DNA of 64,000 nt, from the NCBI RefSeq assembly GCF_000746525.1, contig NZ_CP009048.1, positions 1,543,501 through 1,607,500 of the forward strand, given 5' to 3'. The position numbers were made by a program, and so were the translations under genes. The notes below the pieces were generated by a model. That model was not told where the DNA came from, made no database searches, and saw only the letters and a program-made list of their open reading frames with translations. The DNA is from Pseudomonas alkylphenolica (GTDB lineage Bacteria > Pseudomonadota > Gammaproteobacteria > Pseudomonadales > Pseudomonadaceae). Numbering within the stretch: position 1 is the first letter of the stretch; each line of letters begins with the position of its first letter. Positions 24,272 to 32,511 of this stretch are shown one piece after another.

Positions 24272-26356
24272 ATGGCTAACACGGACGCCTTGAGTGATCA
24301 GCGGGCTGCGTCGCGCCCGCTGCAACCGACGCTAAAATCGCACCTGGCCTACACCCTGCTGTGTGGCCTGGTAATCATGCTGATGCTCAGCCTGGTACGT
24401 TTGGGGCTGCTGATCTACAACAGCGACATGATCGGTGACACACCGATGTCGACGGTGGCCGAGGGTTTCCTCAATGGCCTGCGCTTTGACTTGCGTGTGG
24501 TTGTCTACCTGAGCATACCACTGCTGCTGGCCACCCTCAGCGCCCGTGCCATGGCTGCCCGCGGCCTGTTCCGGGTGTGGCTGACCCTTGCTTCGAGCGT
24601 CGTCATGTTCCTTGGCCTGATGGAACTGGACTTCTACCGTGAGTTCCACCAGCGCCTCAACGGTCTGGTATTCCAGTACGTCAAGGAAGATCCCAAGACC
24701 GTCCTGAGCATGCTCTGGTACGGCTTCCCGGTGGTGCGCTACCTGTTGGCATGGCTCTTTGGCACCTGGTTGCTGAGCCTGTTGTTCAAGGGCATCGACC
24801 GCCTGACCCGTCCCCGTGGCGCTTACCAGAACCAGACGGCCGGCAGCCGTTCGGTGGCCCCGTGGTACATGCGTGGCGTGGTGTTCTTCATGATTCTGCT
24901 GGTGGCTGTCATCGCTGCCCGCGGTACCCTGCGTCAGGGGCCACCGATGCGCTGGGGTGATGCCTTTACCACCGACTCGAATTTCGTCAACCAACTGGGT
25001 CTCAACGGCACCCTGACCTTGATCGACGCGGCCAAGAGCCGTTTCGGTGAAGACCGCGCCAATGTCTGGAAGTCGACCATCGAGCAGACCCTGGCCACCC
25101 AGACCGTGCGTGACATGCTGCTGACCGGCAACGACAAACTTGTCGATGCCGACAGCGCTGCAGTACGCCGTGACTTCACGCCGCCGGCCGACAACACCCT
25201 GCCGATCAAGAACGTCGTGGTGATCCTCATGGAGAGCTTCGCCGGTCACTCGGTAGGCGCTCTGGGCAGCCCGAACAACATCACCCCGTACTTCGACAAA
25301 CTGGCCAAAGAAGGCCTGCTGTTCGACCGTTTCTTCTCCAACGGCACCCATACCCACCAGGGCATGTTCGCCACCATGGCCTGCTACCCGAACCTGCCAG
25401 GTTTCGAATACCTGATGCAGACACCGGAAGGTGGTCACAAACTGTCCGGTCTGCCAGCGCTGCTCAGCGCCCGTGACTACGACGACGTCTATGTCTACAA
25501 CGGCGACTTCGCCTGGGACAACCAGTCGGGCTTCTTCGGCAACCAGGGCATGACCACCTTCATTGGCCGTAATGACTTCGTCAATCCGGTGTTCTCCGAC
25601 CCTACCTGGGGTGTGTCCGATCAGGACATGTTCGACCGTGGCGCCGAAGAGCTGGCCAAGAACTATGGCAAGAAGCCGTTCTATGCACTGCTGCAAACCC
25701 TGTCCAACCACACGCCGTACGCCTTGCCTGCCGAACTGCCAGTGGAGCCGGTAACCGGCCAGGGCCGACTTGATCAGCACCTGACCGCGATGCGTTACTC
25801 CGACTGGGCGCTGGGCCAGTTCTTCGAGAAGGCGCGCAAAGAGCCGTACTTCAAGGAAACCCTGTTCGTCATCGTCGGTGACCACGGCTTCGGTAACCAG
25901 CAACAAGTAACCGAGCTGGACCTGGGTCGCTTCAACGTACCGCTGCTGCTGATTGCCCCGGGCATCCAGGAGAAGTTCGGTGCGGTCAATCACACCGTCG
26001 GCACCCAGATCGACATCGTTCCGACCATCATGGGCCGTCTGGGCGGCGAAACCCGCCACCAGTGCTGGGGACGCGATCTGCTCAACCTGCCGGCTGGCGA
26101 TCCTGGCTTTGGCATGATCAAGCCGTCGGGCAGCGAGCAGATCGTTGGTCTGATCAAGGGTGATCGCATCCTGATCGAGTCCAAGGACATGTCGCCGCGC
26201 ATGTATCGCTACGAGCTGGGTAGCAACTTCAAGGCCGAGCTGATCGAAAGCCCGGACCAGAAGGACCTGACCCACAAGCTTGAGTCGTTCATCCAGACCG
26301 CGACCAAAAGCTTGCTGGATAACACCGCGGGTGTTGTCCATGGTGTGCCGGAGTAA
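24272..26356 (+). CDS. LTA synthase-family (sulfatase-fold) membrane protein
   Basis: The 694-residue protein has five N-terminal membrane helices (to about residue 220) and a large periplasmic sulfatase-fold domain. VVILMESFAGHSVGALGS carries the first metal ligand, SNGTHTHQGMFATMACYPNLPG the Thr nucleophile (T359 or T361), and VGDHGFG the last metal ligands. This layout is shared by LtaS of Gram-positives and OpgB/MdoB, which move glycerol-phosphate from phosphatidylglycerol onto glycans. In a Gram-negative it would decorate periplasmic glucans or a related polymer; the acceptor is unproved. A terminator follows. Confidence 0.9.
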   Translation: MANTDALSDQRAASRPLQPTLKSHLAYTLLCGLVIMLMLSLVRLGLLIYNSDMIGDTPMSTVAEGFLNGLRFDLRVVVYLSIPLLLATLSARAMAARGLFRVWLTLASSVVMFLGLMELDFYREFHQRLNGLVFQYVKEDPKTVLSMLWYGFPVVRYLLAWLFGTWLLSLLFKGIDRLTRPRGAYQNQTAGSRSVAPWYMRGVVFFMILLVAVIAARGTLRQGPPMRWGDAFTTDSNFVNQLGLNGTLTLIDAAKSRFGEDRANVWKSTIEQTLATQTVRDMLLTGNDKLVDADSAAVRRDFTPPADNTLPIKNVVVILMESFAGHSVGALGSPNNITPYFDKLAKEGLLFDRFFSNGTHTHQGMFATMACYPNLPGFEYLMQTPEGGHKLSGLPALLSARDYDDVYVYNGDFAWDNQSGFFGNQGMTTFIGRNDFVNPVFSDPTWGVSDQDMFDRGAEELAKNYGKKPFYALLQTLSNHTPYALPAELPVEPVTGQGRLDQHLTAMRYSDWALGQFFEKARKEPYFKETLFVIVGDHGFGNQQQVTELDLGRFNVPLLLIAPGIQEKFGAVNHTVGTQIDIVPTIMGRLGGETRHQCWGRDLLNLPAGDPGFGMIKPSGSEQIVGLIKGDRILIESKDMSPRMYRYELGSNFKAELIESPDQKDLTHKLESFIQTATKSLLDNTAGVVHGVPE

Positions 26357-26373
26357 CGCATTGCGTTGAACAG

Positions 26374-26402
26374 AAAGAGGCCTTCGGGCCTCTTTTTTTT
26401 TA
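26374..26402 (+). terminator. rho-independent terminator after the LTA synthase-like gene
   Basis: AAAGAGGCC and GGGCCTCTTT form a stem with a TTC loop, followed by nine or more T. Stop codon is 18 bases upstream. Confidence 0.9.
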
Positions 26403-26495
26403 TCTTTGGAACAGTGCGGCTGAACATTTGCCGGCTGCATGGGTCAACGGAAAGTAGGTCGATTCACCCTGAGCATCCGTACAGAGGAGAATCCA

Positions 26496-26732
26496 ATGAA
26501 AGCGTGGGTCATTACCTTTGTTGATCAGAAAGGCGAGCGTACCTCGCTGCCGTTTACGTCGGAGCAAGCGCCCAGTATCGAGGAGGCCGCACGGCTGATT
26601 CGTACCCACCTGTTCCCGGTCATGGATGAACTGGACCTCAATGATTTCCAGGACCGCGCCAGCATGCCCACAGCCAAATGGCTGAAGGAGCAGAATGGCG
26701 TGGAGATCACTGCCATTACCGAGGCGCCCTGA
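26496..26732 (+). CDS. conserved small hypothetical protein
   Basis: A 78-residue protein: MKAWVITFVDQKGERTSL is a short beta-strand pair, followed by two helices and a final strand. No known motif. AGAGGAGA (26483-26490) precedes the ATG. The small size, charge and single-gene layout are typical of Pseudomonas-restricted proteins of unknown role. Confidence 0.65.
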   Translation: MKAWVITFVDQKGERTSLPFTSEQAPSIEEAARLIRTHLFPVMDELDLNDFQDRASMPTAKWLKEQNGVEITAITEAP

Positions 26733-26918
26733 ACCGCCTGGTTGGCGCACTTGGCAACTTGGCACTACGCTGCAATCAAGGTCGGGCCGATTTTTGCGAT
26801 CGCCCGGGCTTGCCGATCCACGTCATGCATCAGCTCGAATTGCCCCCGCACAGCTTGTGTGGCGGGCAGGTGCGTTTTGCACTGAAAGTCTATCCATCGG
26901 TAGTTAGGAGGACGATTC

Positions 26919-27251
26919 ATGAGCAGCCAATACGAGGACATCAGCAGCACGGTATTACGCCAGATGAAAGAGGGCGGCTTCAATTTTGCCCAGATTCATC
27001 CCATTGAGTTCTATGCGGTTTTCCCTGATGAGGCGCGGGCAAGACGGGCAGCGGGACAGTTTCGCGGAGAATCATTAAGCGCCCAGGTGCATGAGCGTGA
27101 TGATGGCGCCTGGAACCTGGAATTGAGCAAGGTGATGTATGCCACCTACGGCGGCATCGATGAATTCGAGCAGGATTTCGAAGCCGTAATAGCCCCGTTG
27201 GGCGGTGAAATCGAAGGCTGGGGCGTGAAGCAGGAGCGCCAGCTGGCCTGA
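26919..27251 (+). CDS. RraB-family ribonuclease E inhibitor domain protein
   Basis: The 110-residue acidic protein matches the RraB fold: an N-terminal helix (SSTVLRQMKEGGFNFAQIHPIEFYAVFPDE) and the C-terminal VMYATYGGIDEFEQDFEAVIAPLGGEIEGWGV. In E. coli RraB binds RNase E and changes which RNAs the degradosome cuts. Members in Pseudomonas are shorter than the E. coli protein, and whether they bind RNase E is not shown. AGGAGGACGATTC just upstream sets the start at 26919. Confidence 0.85.
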   Translation: MSSQYEDISSTVLRQMKEGGFNFAQIHPIEFYAVFPDEARARRAAGQFRGESLSAQVHERDDGAWNLELSKVMYATYGGIDEFEQDFEAVIAPLGGEIEGWGVKQERQLA

Positions 27252-27361
27252 GCCACGCTTCGCAATGAAGCGTTGAGCGTAAAGCAGCCGCAGCGGTTGT
27301 ACACATTGGGTGCAACCGCGCGTCTTTGAAACTACCCCCTATTGAAATCAAACAATGCGGA

Positions 27362-28165
27362 TCAAGGCTGCTTGCGGGTCGCCATGTGCGCGAGGTAAGC
27401 GAGCAGGGCGTCGAGTTCTGGGTCGCTGAGCACGGCGCTGGTGAAACCGGGCATCTTCGCCTGCGGCCACTGGCGCAGGCTCTGCGGGTCGCGAATGTAG
27501 CTGCGCAGGAAGGCCGGCTGGAAATACTCGGTGGGGTTATGCGGCAGGTTCAGGTCCGGGCCGAACTGGGCGTCACCCGCGCCATTGAGGCGATGACAGG
27601 CCAGGCAGTTTTTCTGGAACAGCGCGAAGCCGAGGTTGACCGGGTCGTCACTGGCCAGCCGCGTATCCGGGAGCAGCGCCGGAAAACGTGTGGCGACCGG
27701 TGCCAGACGCCGAATGCTGGCGACCTGGAAAGGCCACTGTTCCGGGCTGATCCCTCCGGCCTTGGGGTCTGTCCAGACCAGGTAAAACGGCCCGGCGCTG
27801 TGTTTGCCGGCGCTCAGCGCAGGCCAGGGCCTGGCTGGGTCTTCGACGGCCAGCCAGGCGCGTGCCGGGCCGTCCCTGAGCAGCGGGGCAGCCGGCATCT
27901 CGGCGGCAAAGCCATCGTCGGCCACGGCTTGCAGGTGATCCTCTGGTCCAACACCTTCAAGCAGCACCGCCAATGGCACGGCGCGATAGTGCATGGTTTT
28001 CTTGTAGGAGACGTCGTTGTCGATGCGAATATCCCGGGCCTGGGGGTGAGCCAGCAGTTCGGCGCTTTGCCAGTGGCGGCTGGCGCTACCCAGTTCCAGG
28101 GTCAGCTGCGCTGCCTGCAGGGGCAGGCAGAGCAGGGTCGACAACAGGACGAAGCAACGGCGCAT
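27362..28165 (-). CDS. exported cytochrome c with a molybdopterin-domain-like N-terminal part
   Basis: A 267-residue exported protein: signal peptide RRCFVLLSTLLCLPLQAA, then a ~130-residue domain whose pattern (DVSYKKTMHYRAVPLAVLLEGV and GPFYLVWTDPKAGG) resembles the molybdopterin-oxidoreductase-like fold, and a C-terminal monohaem cytochrome c with C187-L-A-C-H191 and M in KMPGF as likely axial ligand. The short heme domain suits periplasmic electron transfer. The start at 28165 has GGAGAT before it; the longer frame was rejected. A 31-residue membrane protein lies directly upstream on the same strand. Confidence 0.8.
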   Translation of the reverse strand: MRRCFVLLSTLLCLPLQAAQLTLELGSASRHWQSAELLAHPQARDIRIDNDVSYKKTMHYRAVPLAVLLEGVGPEDHLQAVADDGFAAEMPAAPLLRDGPARAWLAVEDPARPWPALSAGKHSAGPFYLVWTDPKAGGISPEQWPFQVASIRRLAPVATRFPALLPDTRLASDDPVNLGFALFQKNCLACHRLNGAGDAQFGPDLNLPHNPTEYFQPAFLRSYIRDPQSLRQWPQAKMPGFTSAVLSDPELDALLAYLAHMATRKQP

Positions 28166-28232
28166 AGACAATCTCCAGCGAATCAAGGCTGGCAGAGTAC
28201 CTGCGCAGGGCCGTAGAGGGCCATAGGGAAGT

Positions 28233-28328
28233 TCAGCCGAACAGGCGTGACAGGTTCGGCAGGATCAACAGCAATGTAGTGGCGAAGAGAATGAGCCCGG
28301 CTTGACGTACTTTGGATTGTTTGAACAT
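28233..28328 (-). CDS. 31-residue single-helix membrane protein
   Basis: MFKQSKVRQAGLILFATTLL continues to LILPNLSRLFG and is a basic start followed by one membrane helix. It has AAGGCGG before its ATG (28337-28331 region on the minus strand) and lies about 70 bases upstream of the cytochrome gene on the same strand, so it may be co-transcribed. Too short for automatic gene finders. Real translation is not proven. Confidence 0.5.
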   Translation of the reverse strand: MFKQSKVRQAGLILFATTLLLILPNLSRLFG

Positions 28329-28694
28329 GGCTGACCGCCTTTTTTGTTGTTATTCCTGAGTGCCCAATGGCTTCCTTGTCGTCGATCCGGCAAACATGGG
28401 TAACGCGGTTTGACGTCCAGACGCGAACCTTTGCTAATGGGTATACAACTAACCTTAGGGTCAACGTCAGTTGTGTTTTAGAACGCTTTCGTATTTATGT
28501 GTTTTTTAATCTTCTTTCTGGTTATGAGGCCTTATGCCATCTAGCAACTATTCCCCTTGCTAGACGCTTGCAATGGTTCTGTACCTGGATCCACTTGGGG
28601 TGACCGTTCGTCAGTGCATCATACTTGCCTGCAAGCCTTATTCGGGGCAGGCTCTAGGGGGCAATCCCGCCTTTTGTCGTTCAGGACTATTTTT
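28329..28694. other. 366-base A+T-rich intergenic region
   Basis: No gene supported. The only repeat is ACAACT (about 28445) with AGTTGT (about 28470) around a 18-base centre. The region separates the minus-strand cytochrome group from the plus-strand amidotransferase and probably holds both promoters. Confidence 0.4.
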
Positions 28695-29423
28695 ATGTCG
28701 TTACGCATCTGCATCCTGGAAACCGACGTCCTGCGACCCGAGCTGATCGGGCAGTATCAGGGCTACGGACGGATGTTCGAGCAGTTGTTCACCCGGCAAC
28801 CGATCGCCGCCGAGTTTGACGTATACAACGTGATGAACGGCGAATACCCCGCGGATGACCAGGTATTCGATGCCTACCTGGTGACTGGCAGCAAGGCCGA
28901 CTCGTTCGGCGATGATCCGTGGATCGAAACCCTCAAAGCGTTTCTGCTGGCACGCTACCAGCGTGGCGACAAGTTGCTGGGTGTATGTTTCGGTCATCAG
29001 TTGCTGGCGCTGCTGCTCGGTGGCAAGAGCGAACGAGCCAGCCAGGGCTGGGGGGTGGGTACCCATCGCTATGTAATGAATGCCAAGGCACCGTGGATGA
29101 GTCCGCAGGTCGAGGAGCTGACCCTGTTGATCAGCCATCAGGACCAGGTCACCCGCCTGCCGGAAAACGCCACGGTGATTGCCTCAAGCGATTTCTGTCC
29201 AAACGCCGCTTACCACATTGGTGATCAGGTGTTGTGTTTCCAGGGGCACCCGGAGTTTATCCACGACTATTCGCGAGCGCTGCTTGAGCTGCGCCAGGAC
29301 AAGCTGGGTCAAGAGGTCTACCGCAAAGGCATCGACAGCCTGGCGCATGAGCACCAGGGCAGCACGGTTGCCGAATGGATGATGCGTTTCGTCGCACACA
29401 AACCTCAGGGCACTCCGACCTGA
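28695..29423 (+). CDS. class I glutamine amidotransferase domain protein
   Basis: The 242-residue protein is a stand-alone class I glutaminase domain. LLGVCFGHQLLALLLGG holds the nucleophilic Cys, and QGHPEF gives the His and Glu of the triad. Stand-alone domains of this kind often hydrolyse gamma-glutamyl groups on polyamines or amino acids, or pair with synthases elsewhere. Start 28695 (MSLRICILETD) follows a CAGGA box; the upstream open frame is not conserved-looking. No synthase partner is in the window. Confidence 0.85.
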   Translation: MSLRICILETDVLRPELIGQYQGYGRMFEQLFTRQPIAAEFDVYNVMNGEYPADDQVFDAYLVTGSKADSFGDDPWIETLKAFLLARYQRGDKLLGVCFGHQLLALLLGGKSERASQGWGVGTHRYVMNAKAPWMSPQVEELTLLISHQDQVTRLPENATVIASSDFCPNAAYHIGDQVLCFQGHPEFIHDYSRALLELRQDKLGQEVYRKGIDSLAHEHQGSTVAEWMMRFVAHKPQGTPT

Positions 29424-29432
29424 GGTTGCGGC

Positions 29433-30404
29433 TCAAAGCCAGCCTGAGCGCTTGAAGCTGGCAAACAGCGCCGTGCAACCCACAGCGATGCCACCGAGCA
29501 CGGCAAAGTAGCCGTAATGCCAGCTCAACTCCGGCATGTTCTGAAAGTTCATCCCGTAGATGCCCGCCACCGCGGTGGGAAACGCCAGGATCGCCGCCCA
29601 GGCGGCGAACTTGCGTTGCACGATGCTCTGGCGTGATGACTCCAGCAACATGCCGATCTCGATGGTCTGGCTGGCGATGTCACGGATCCCGGCGAGGTCT
29701 TCCATCTGCCGGGTCACGTGAATCTGCACATCGCGAAAGTACGGGCGCATGGTCTTGTCAATGAACGGGAAGGTCAGACGCTGCAGTTCTTCGCTGACTT
29801 CGACCATCGGCGCTACGTAGCGGCGCAAGCGCAGAATGTCGCGGCGCAGGCTGTGCAGGCGGCGGATGTCTTCTTCATGGAGCGAGCTGCTGAGCACGCT
29901 CTGTTCCAGTTCTTCGATCTCGCCGTGGATGGCTTCGCCGATGGGTTGATAGTTTTCGGTGACGAAGTCGAGCAGGGCGTAGAGTACGAAGTCCTCGCCA
30001 TGCTCCAGCAGCAGCGGCCGCGCTTCGCAGCGCTGGCGGACCAGGGCGTAGGACTTGGAGTGGCCGTTGCGACAGGTGATGATGTAGCCGTTGCCGGCGA
30101 AGATGTGGGTTTCGATGAACTCCAGTTTGCCCTCATGGCGCACCGGCGAATAAGTCACGATAAACAGCGCGTCGCCGAAGGTTTCCAGCTTCGGCCGGCT
30201 GTGTTTTTCCAGGGCATCTTCAATGGCCAGTTCATGCAGATTGAACTGGCTTTGCAGGTTGGCCAGCTCCTGGGCATTGGGCTCTTCCAGGCCGATCCAG
30301 ACGAAGTGCCCGGGTTTACTGGCCCACTGACTGCCTTCGTCGATACTGATGTTGGTGACTTTTCTGCCGGCGCTGTACACCGCCGCCGCAACGACTCGTC
30401 CCAT
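29433..30404 (-). CDS. corA: magnesium/cobalt transporter CorA family
   Basis: A 323-residue CorA protein. The N-terminal ~250 residues form the cytosolic funnel; the two C-terminal membrane helices end with the family signature YGMNFQNMPEL and the following WHYGYFAVLGG helix. It forms pentameric channels for Mg2+ (and Co2+, Ni2+). The start at 30404 (MGRVVAAAVY) removes a 42-residue extension that overlaps the divergent region. It is followed by plsC on the same strand, 65 bases away. Confidence 0.93.
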   Translation of the reverse strand: MGRVVAAAVYSAGRKVTNISIDEGSQWASKPGHFVWIGLEEPNAQELANLQSQFNLHELAIEDALEKHSRPKLETFGDALFIVTYSPVRHEGKLEFIETHIFAGNGYIITCRNGHSKSYALVRQRCEARPLLLEHGEDFVLYALLDFVTENYQPIGEAIHGEIEELEQSVLSSSLHEEDIRRLHSLRRDILRLRRYVAPMVEVSEELQRLTFPFIDKTMRPYFRDVQIHVTRQMEDLAGIRDIASQTIEIGMLLESSRQSIVQRKFAAWAAILAFPTAVAGIYGMNFQNMPELSWHYGYFAVLGGIAVGCTALFASFKRSGWL

Positions 30405-30469
30405 GGTGATTCGCTTCTTCTGATGACCGTGCCAGTAGCTTGGTCTGCCACGCAGAATTGAGCAACCAT

Positions 30470-31195
30470 TCAGGCCTGCTGCAGTTCGGTTTCCATCAGG
30501 TCGATGCAGCGCTGCATCTGTATCCGGCATTGTTCAGCCAGGGCCGGAACGTCCTGCTGAGTCAGGCCGCTGGTCGCAATCGGCGGCAGGGAGCGGATGA
30601 TTACCTTGCTGCGGCGCCAGCTGTTCAGGCGCAGGCGCTGGGTATAACGGCTGACACACACGGGCACGATCGGTACACCGGCTTCGATCGCCATGTGGAA
30701 AGCGCCTTTCTTGAAGGGCGCCAACTGCTCTGCGGCGTTGCGTGTGCCTTCGGGGAACACCCAGATCGATGTGTCGTCTTCACGCAAGGTGCGCGTGGTG
30801 GTCTGCATGGCACGGCGAGCATGGTAGGAGTTGCCACGGTCAATCAGTACATTGCCGCCCAGCCAGAACAGCTGGCCGAACAGCGGTATCCATTTCAGGC
30901 TTTTTTTGCCGATGCATACAGTGCGTGGTGGGACCACGTGCCCCAGGACAAACAGGTCATGGTTGGACTGGTGGTTGGCGATGATCACGCAGCCAGGCGG
31001 CTGATCGAACAGCGGACCGACCTCGGCCTTGACCTCCAGGCGCATCAGCCAGGTGGCGGGCAGTCCGTACAGGCGGGCATAAATGCGGCTGTTATCCGGG
31101 TTGAACGGCCGACACAGGCCGATCAATACACCGACAATACCGATCAGAACAAAATGCAGTCCCAACAGGAACATGCGTGTAAGAAAAAGCATCAT
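30470..31195 (-). CDS. 1-acyl-sn-glycerol-3-phosphate acyltransferase (PlsC type)
   Basis: A 241-residue membrane-anchored acyltransferase. The catalytic HX4D box is NHQSNHD, the glycerol-phosphate-binding box is FPEGTR, and PIVPVCVSRY is motif IV. It would add the second acyl chain to make phosphatidic acid in phospholipid synthesis. Two N-terminal hydrophobic stretches (MMLFLTRMFLLGLHFVLIGIVGVLIGL) anchor it in the inner membrane. The start at 31195 is a choice between adjacent ATGs. Pseudomonas carries several PlsC paralogues, so this may be an accessory copy. Confidence 0.9.
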   Translation of the reverse strand: MMLFLTRMFLLGLHFVLIGIVGVLIGLCRPFNPDNSRIYARLYGLPATWLMRLEVKAEVGPLFDQPPGCVIIANHQSNHDLFVLGHVVPPRTVCIGKKSLKWIPLFGQLFWLGGNVLIDRGNSYHARRAMQTTTRTLREDDTSIWVFPEGTRNAAEQLAPFKKGAFHMAIEAGVPIVPVCVSRYTQRLRLNSWRRSKVIIRSLPPIATSGLTQQDVPALAEQCRIQMQRCIDLMETELQQA

Positions 31196-31270
31196 ACGAC
31201 TCACATAGGCAAACGCGGCGCAGTGTACGGGTGTGCACTTGCGCGGGCAAACGCTCAATGCGGTCGTAGT

Positions 31271-31302
31271 GGCCTGATTGTGTAAGTAAACGCAATCAGG
31301 CC
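31271..31302 (-). terminator. hairpin after the crotonase gene
   Basis: GGCCTGATTG and CAATCAGGCC form a 10-bp stem with a 12-base loop, about 10 bases past the stop codon at 31313. No T-run follows, so termination is plausible but not certain. Confidence 0.4.
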
Positions 31303-31312
31303 TTGGTAGGGG

Positions 31313-32002
31313 TCAGGCCAGGTGTTCCTGATCGCGGATGATCGCGTCGTCGAGAGCGTCGAGCAGCGCCTTGCGGACCTTGAGTTTGGTGTGCTTGTGC
31401 GCATTCATGTTGATCTTCTTCAACTGACGCGCCGCGGCCAACGCTGTTTCCTGCAGTTGTTCGACCGGTACAACCTTGTCGAGGAAGCCGGCATCCACGG
31501 CGCTGACCGGGTCGAACATTTCGGCGTTGATCACCGAACGGTGGAAAGCTGAGCGGCGCAGGCGGTCACGGGCCAGCTCGATACCGGCGTGGTGCATGGT
31601 CATGCCGATCTGCACTTCGTTCAGGCCAATGCTGAAGGGGCCTTCGACGCCGATGCGATAGTCGGCCGACAGTAGCAGGAACGCGCCTTTGGCCACGGCA
31701 TGGCCAGGGCAGGCAACAATGATCGGGAACGGGTGCGAGAGCATGCGCCGGGCCAGGGTGGAGCCGGCGGTGACCAGGCTGACCGCTTCCTTCGGGCCGG
31801 CGGTCATCACCTTGAGGTCGTAACCACCGGAGAGAATGCCCGGCTGGCCAGTGACGATGACTACGGCACGATCCGTCACAGCCTGATCCAGGGCAGCATT
31901 GAAAGCGGCAATGACGTCTGGCGAGATGGCGTTGACCTTGCCGTTGTTCAGGGTCAGGGTCGCGATGCCGTCTTCGAGGTGGTAGGTAATCAGCTCACTC
32001 AT
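31313..32002 (-). CDS. crotonase/enoyl-CoA hydratase family protein
   Basis: A 229-residue crotonase-fold enzyme. The oxyanion motif is SGGYDLKVM and the first catalytic Glu lies in GLNEVQIGM; the usual second Glu (in the PGAGGTQ loop of hydratases) is not recognisable here, where the loop reads MTMHHAG. So it is a crotonase but probably not a classic enoyl-CoA hydratase. Short C-terminal helices (MNAHKHTKLKVRKALLDAL) are normal. It converges with no partner; function would need biochemistry. Confidence 0.8.
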   Translation of the reverse strand: MSELITYHLEDGIATLTLNNGKVNAISPDVIAAFNAALDQAVTDRAVVIVTGQPGILSGGYDLKVMTAGPKEAVSLVTAGSTLARRMLSHPFPIIVACPGHAVAKGAFLLLSADYRIGVEGPFSIGLNEVQIGMTMHHAGIELARDRLRRSAFHRSVINAEMFDPVSAVDAGFLDKVVPVEQLQETALAAARQLKKINMNAHKHTKLKVRKALLDALDDAIIRDQEHLA

Positions 32003-32225
32003 GACACAGTTCCTAAAGGGAGAGTGGAGCAGACGTTACTCAGGCTGGGCAGTGAGGTAAAGCGCTGTGACTGACCGGCCGGTCAGTCTCGGGCGGCTTT
32101 TCCGTGCAGGTTGGGGGTGAAGGGCAAGGGGCTGCCGAAGCACTCCAGAGATTGGCGACTTTGCCCTGTGTGCTGCGGATTTTTCGCGGACTGGCTTAAG
32201 CGCATGAAAATTCTGAAAAAAACCT

Positions 32226-32254
32226 TTGCCATCAGAACCTGTTTCGACTACATT
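32226..32254 (+). promoter_or_regulatory. sigma-70 promoter of tRNA-Ser
   Basis: TTGCCA (32226-32231) and TACATT (32249-32254) with a 17-base spacer, followed by a G+C-rich discriminator (AGCGCGCC) as in stringently controlled stable-RNA promoters. Confidence 0.7.
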
Positions 32255-32291
32255 AGCGCGCCTCGACAGGCTGAACAGCTTGAAGAGAAAC

Positions 32292-32381
32292 GGTGAAGTG
32301 TCCGAGTGGCTGAAGGAGCACGCCTGGAAAGTGTGTATACAGGAAACTGTATCAAGGGTTCGAATCCCTTCTTCACCGCCA
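32292..32381 (+). tRNA. tRNA-Ser (GGA)
   Basis: A complete class II tRNA of 90 bases ending GCCA. The anticodon loop CTGGAAA gives anticodon GGA (reads UCC/UCU Ser codons). The long variable arm (around TATACAGGAAACTGTATC) is the mark of tRNA-Ser. TTCGAATC is the T-arm. A strong terminator follows. Confidence 0.95.
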
Positions 32382-32390
32382 CATTTAGAA

Positions 32391-32425
32391 AAGCCCCCGA
32401 CTTGAAAAAGTCGGGGGCTTTTTGC
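32391..32425 (+). terminator. rho-independent terminator after tRNA-Ser
   Basis: AAGCCCCCGACTT and AAGTCGGGGGCTT form a 13-bp stem with a 4-base loop followed by TTTTT. Confidence 0.9.
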
Positions 32426-32439
32426 ATTTATCGGTATGC

Positions 32440-32504
32440 ATCGCGGGGCAAGCCCGCTCCCACAGGCAAGGCTCAGCCTTGTGGGAGCGGGCTTGCCCCG
32501 CGAT
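32440..32504. repeat. REP pair (inverted) after the TonB receptor
   Basis: Inverted REP pair between the tRNA-Ser terminator and the stop codon of the TonB-dependent receptor. Confidence 0.9.
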
Positions 32505-32511
32505 AAATCCT

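Noticed and set aside
24332..26440. 702-codon open frame on the minus strand
   Set aside because: Opposite the LTA synthase-like gene; its composition (many Gln, His, Gly) is typical of antisense shadows in G+C-rich DNA and it has no motif.
26759..26775. Sigma-54 promoter upstream of rraB (TTGGCAC...GC)
   Set aside because: The spacing between GG and GC is 9 instead of 10 bases, which sigma-54 does not tolerate.
32111..32296. 61-codon plus-strand frame before tRNA-Ser
   Set aside because: Overlaps the tRNA promoter and the first bases of the tRNA; no ribosome-binding site or motif.
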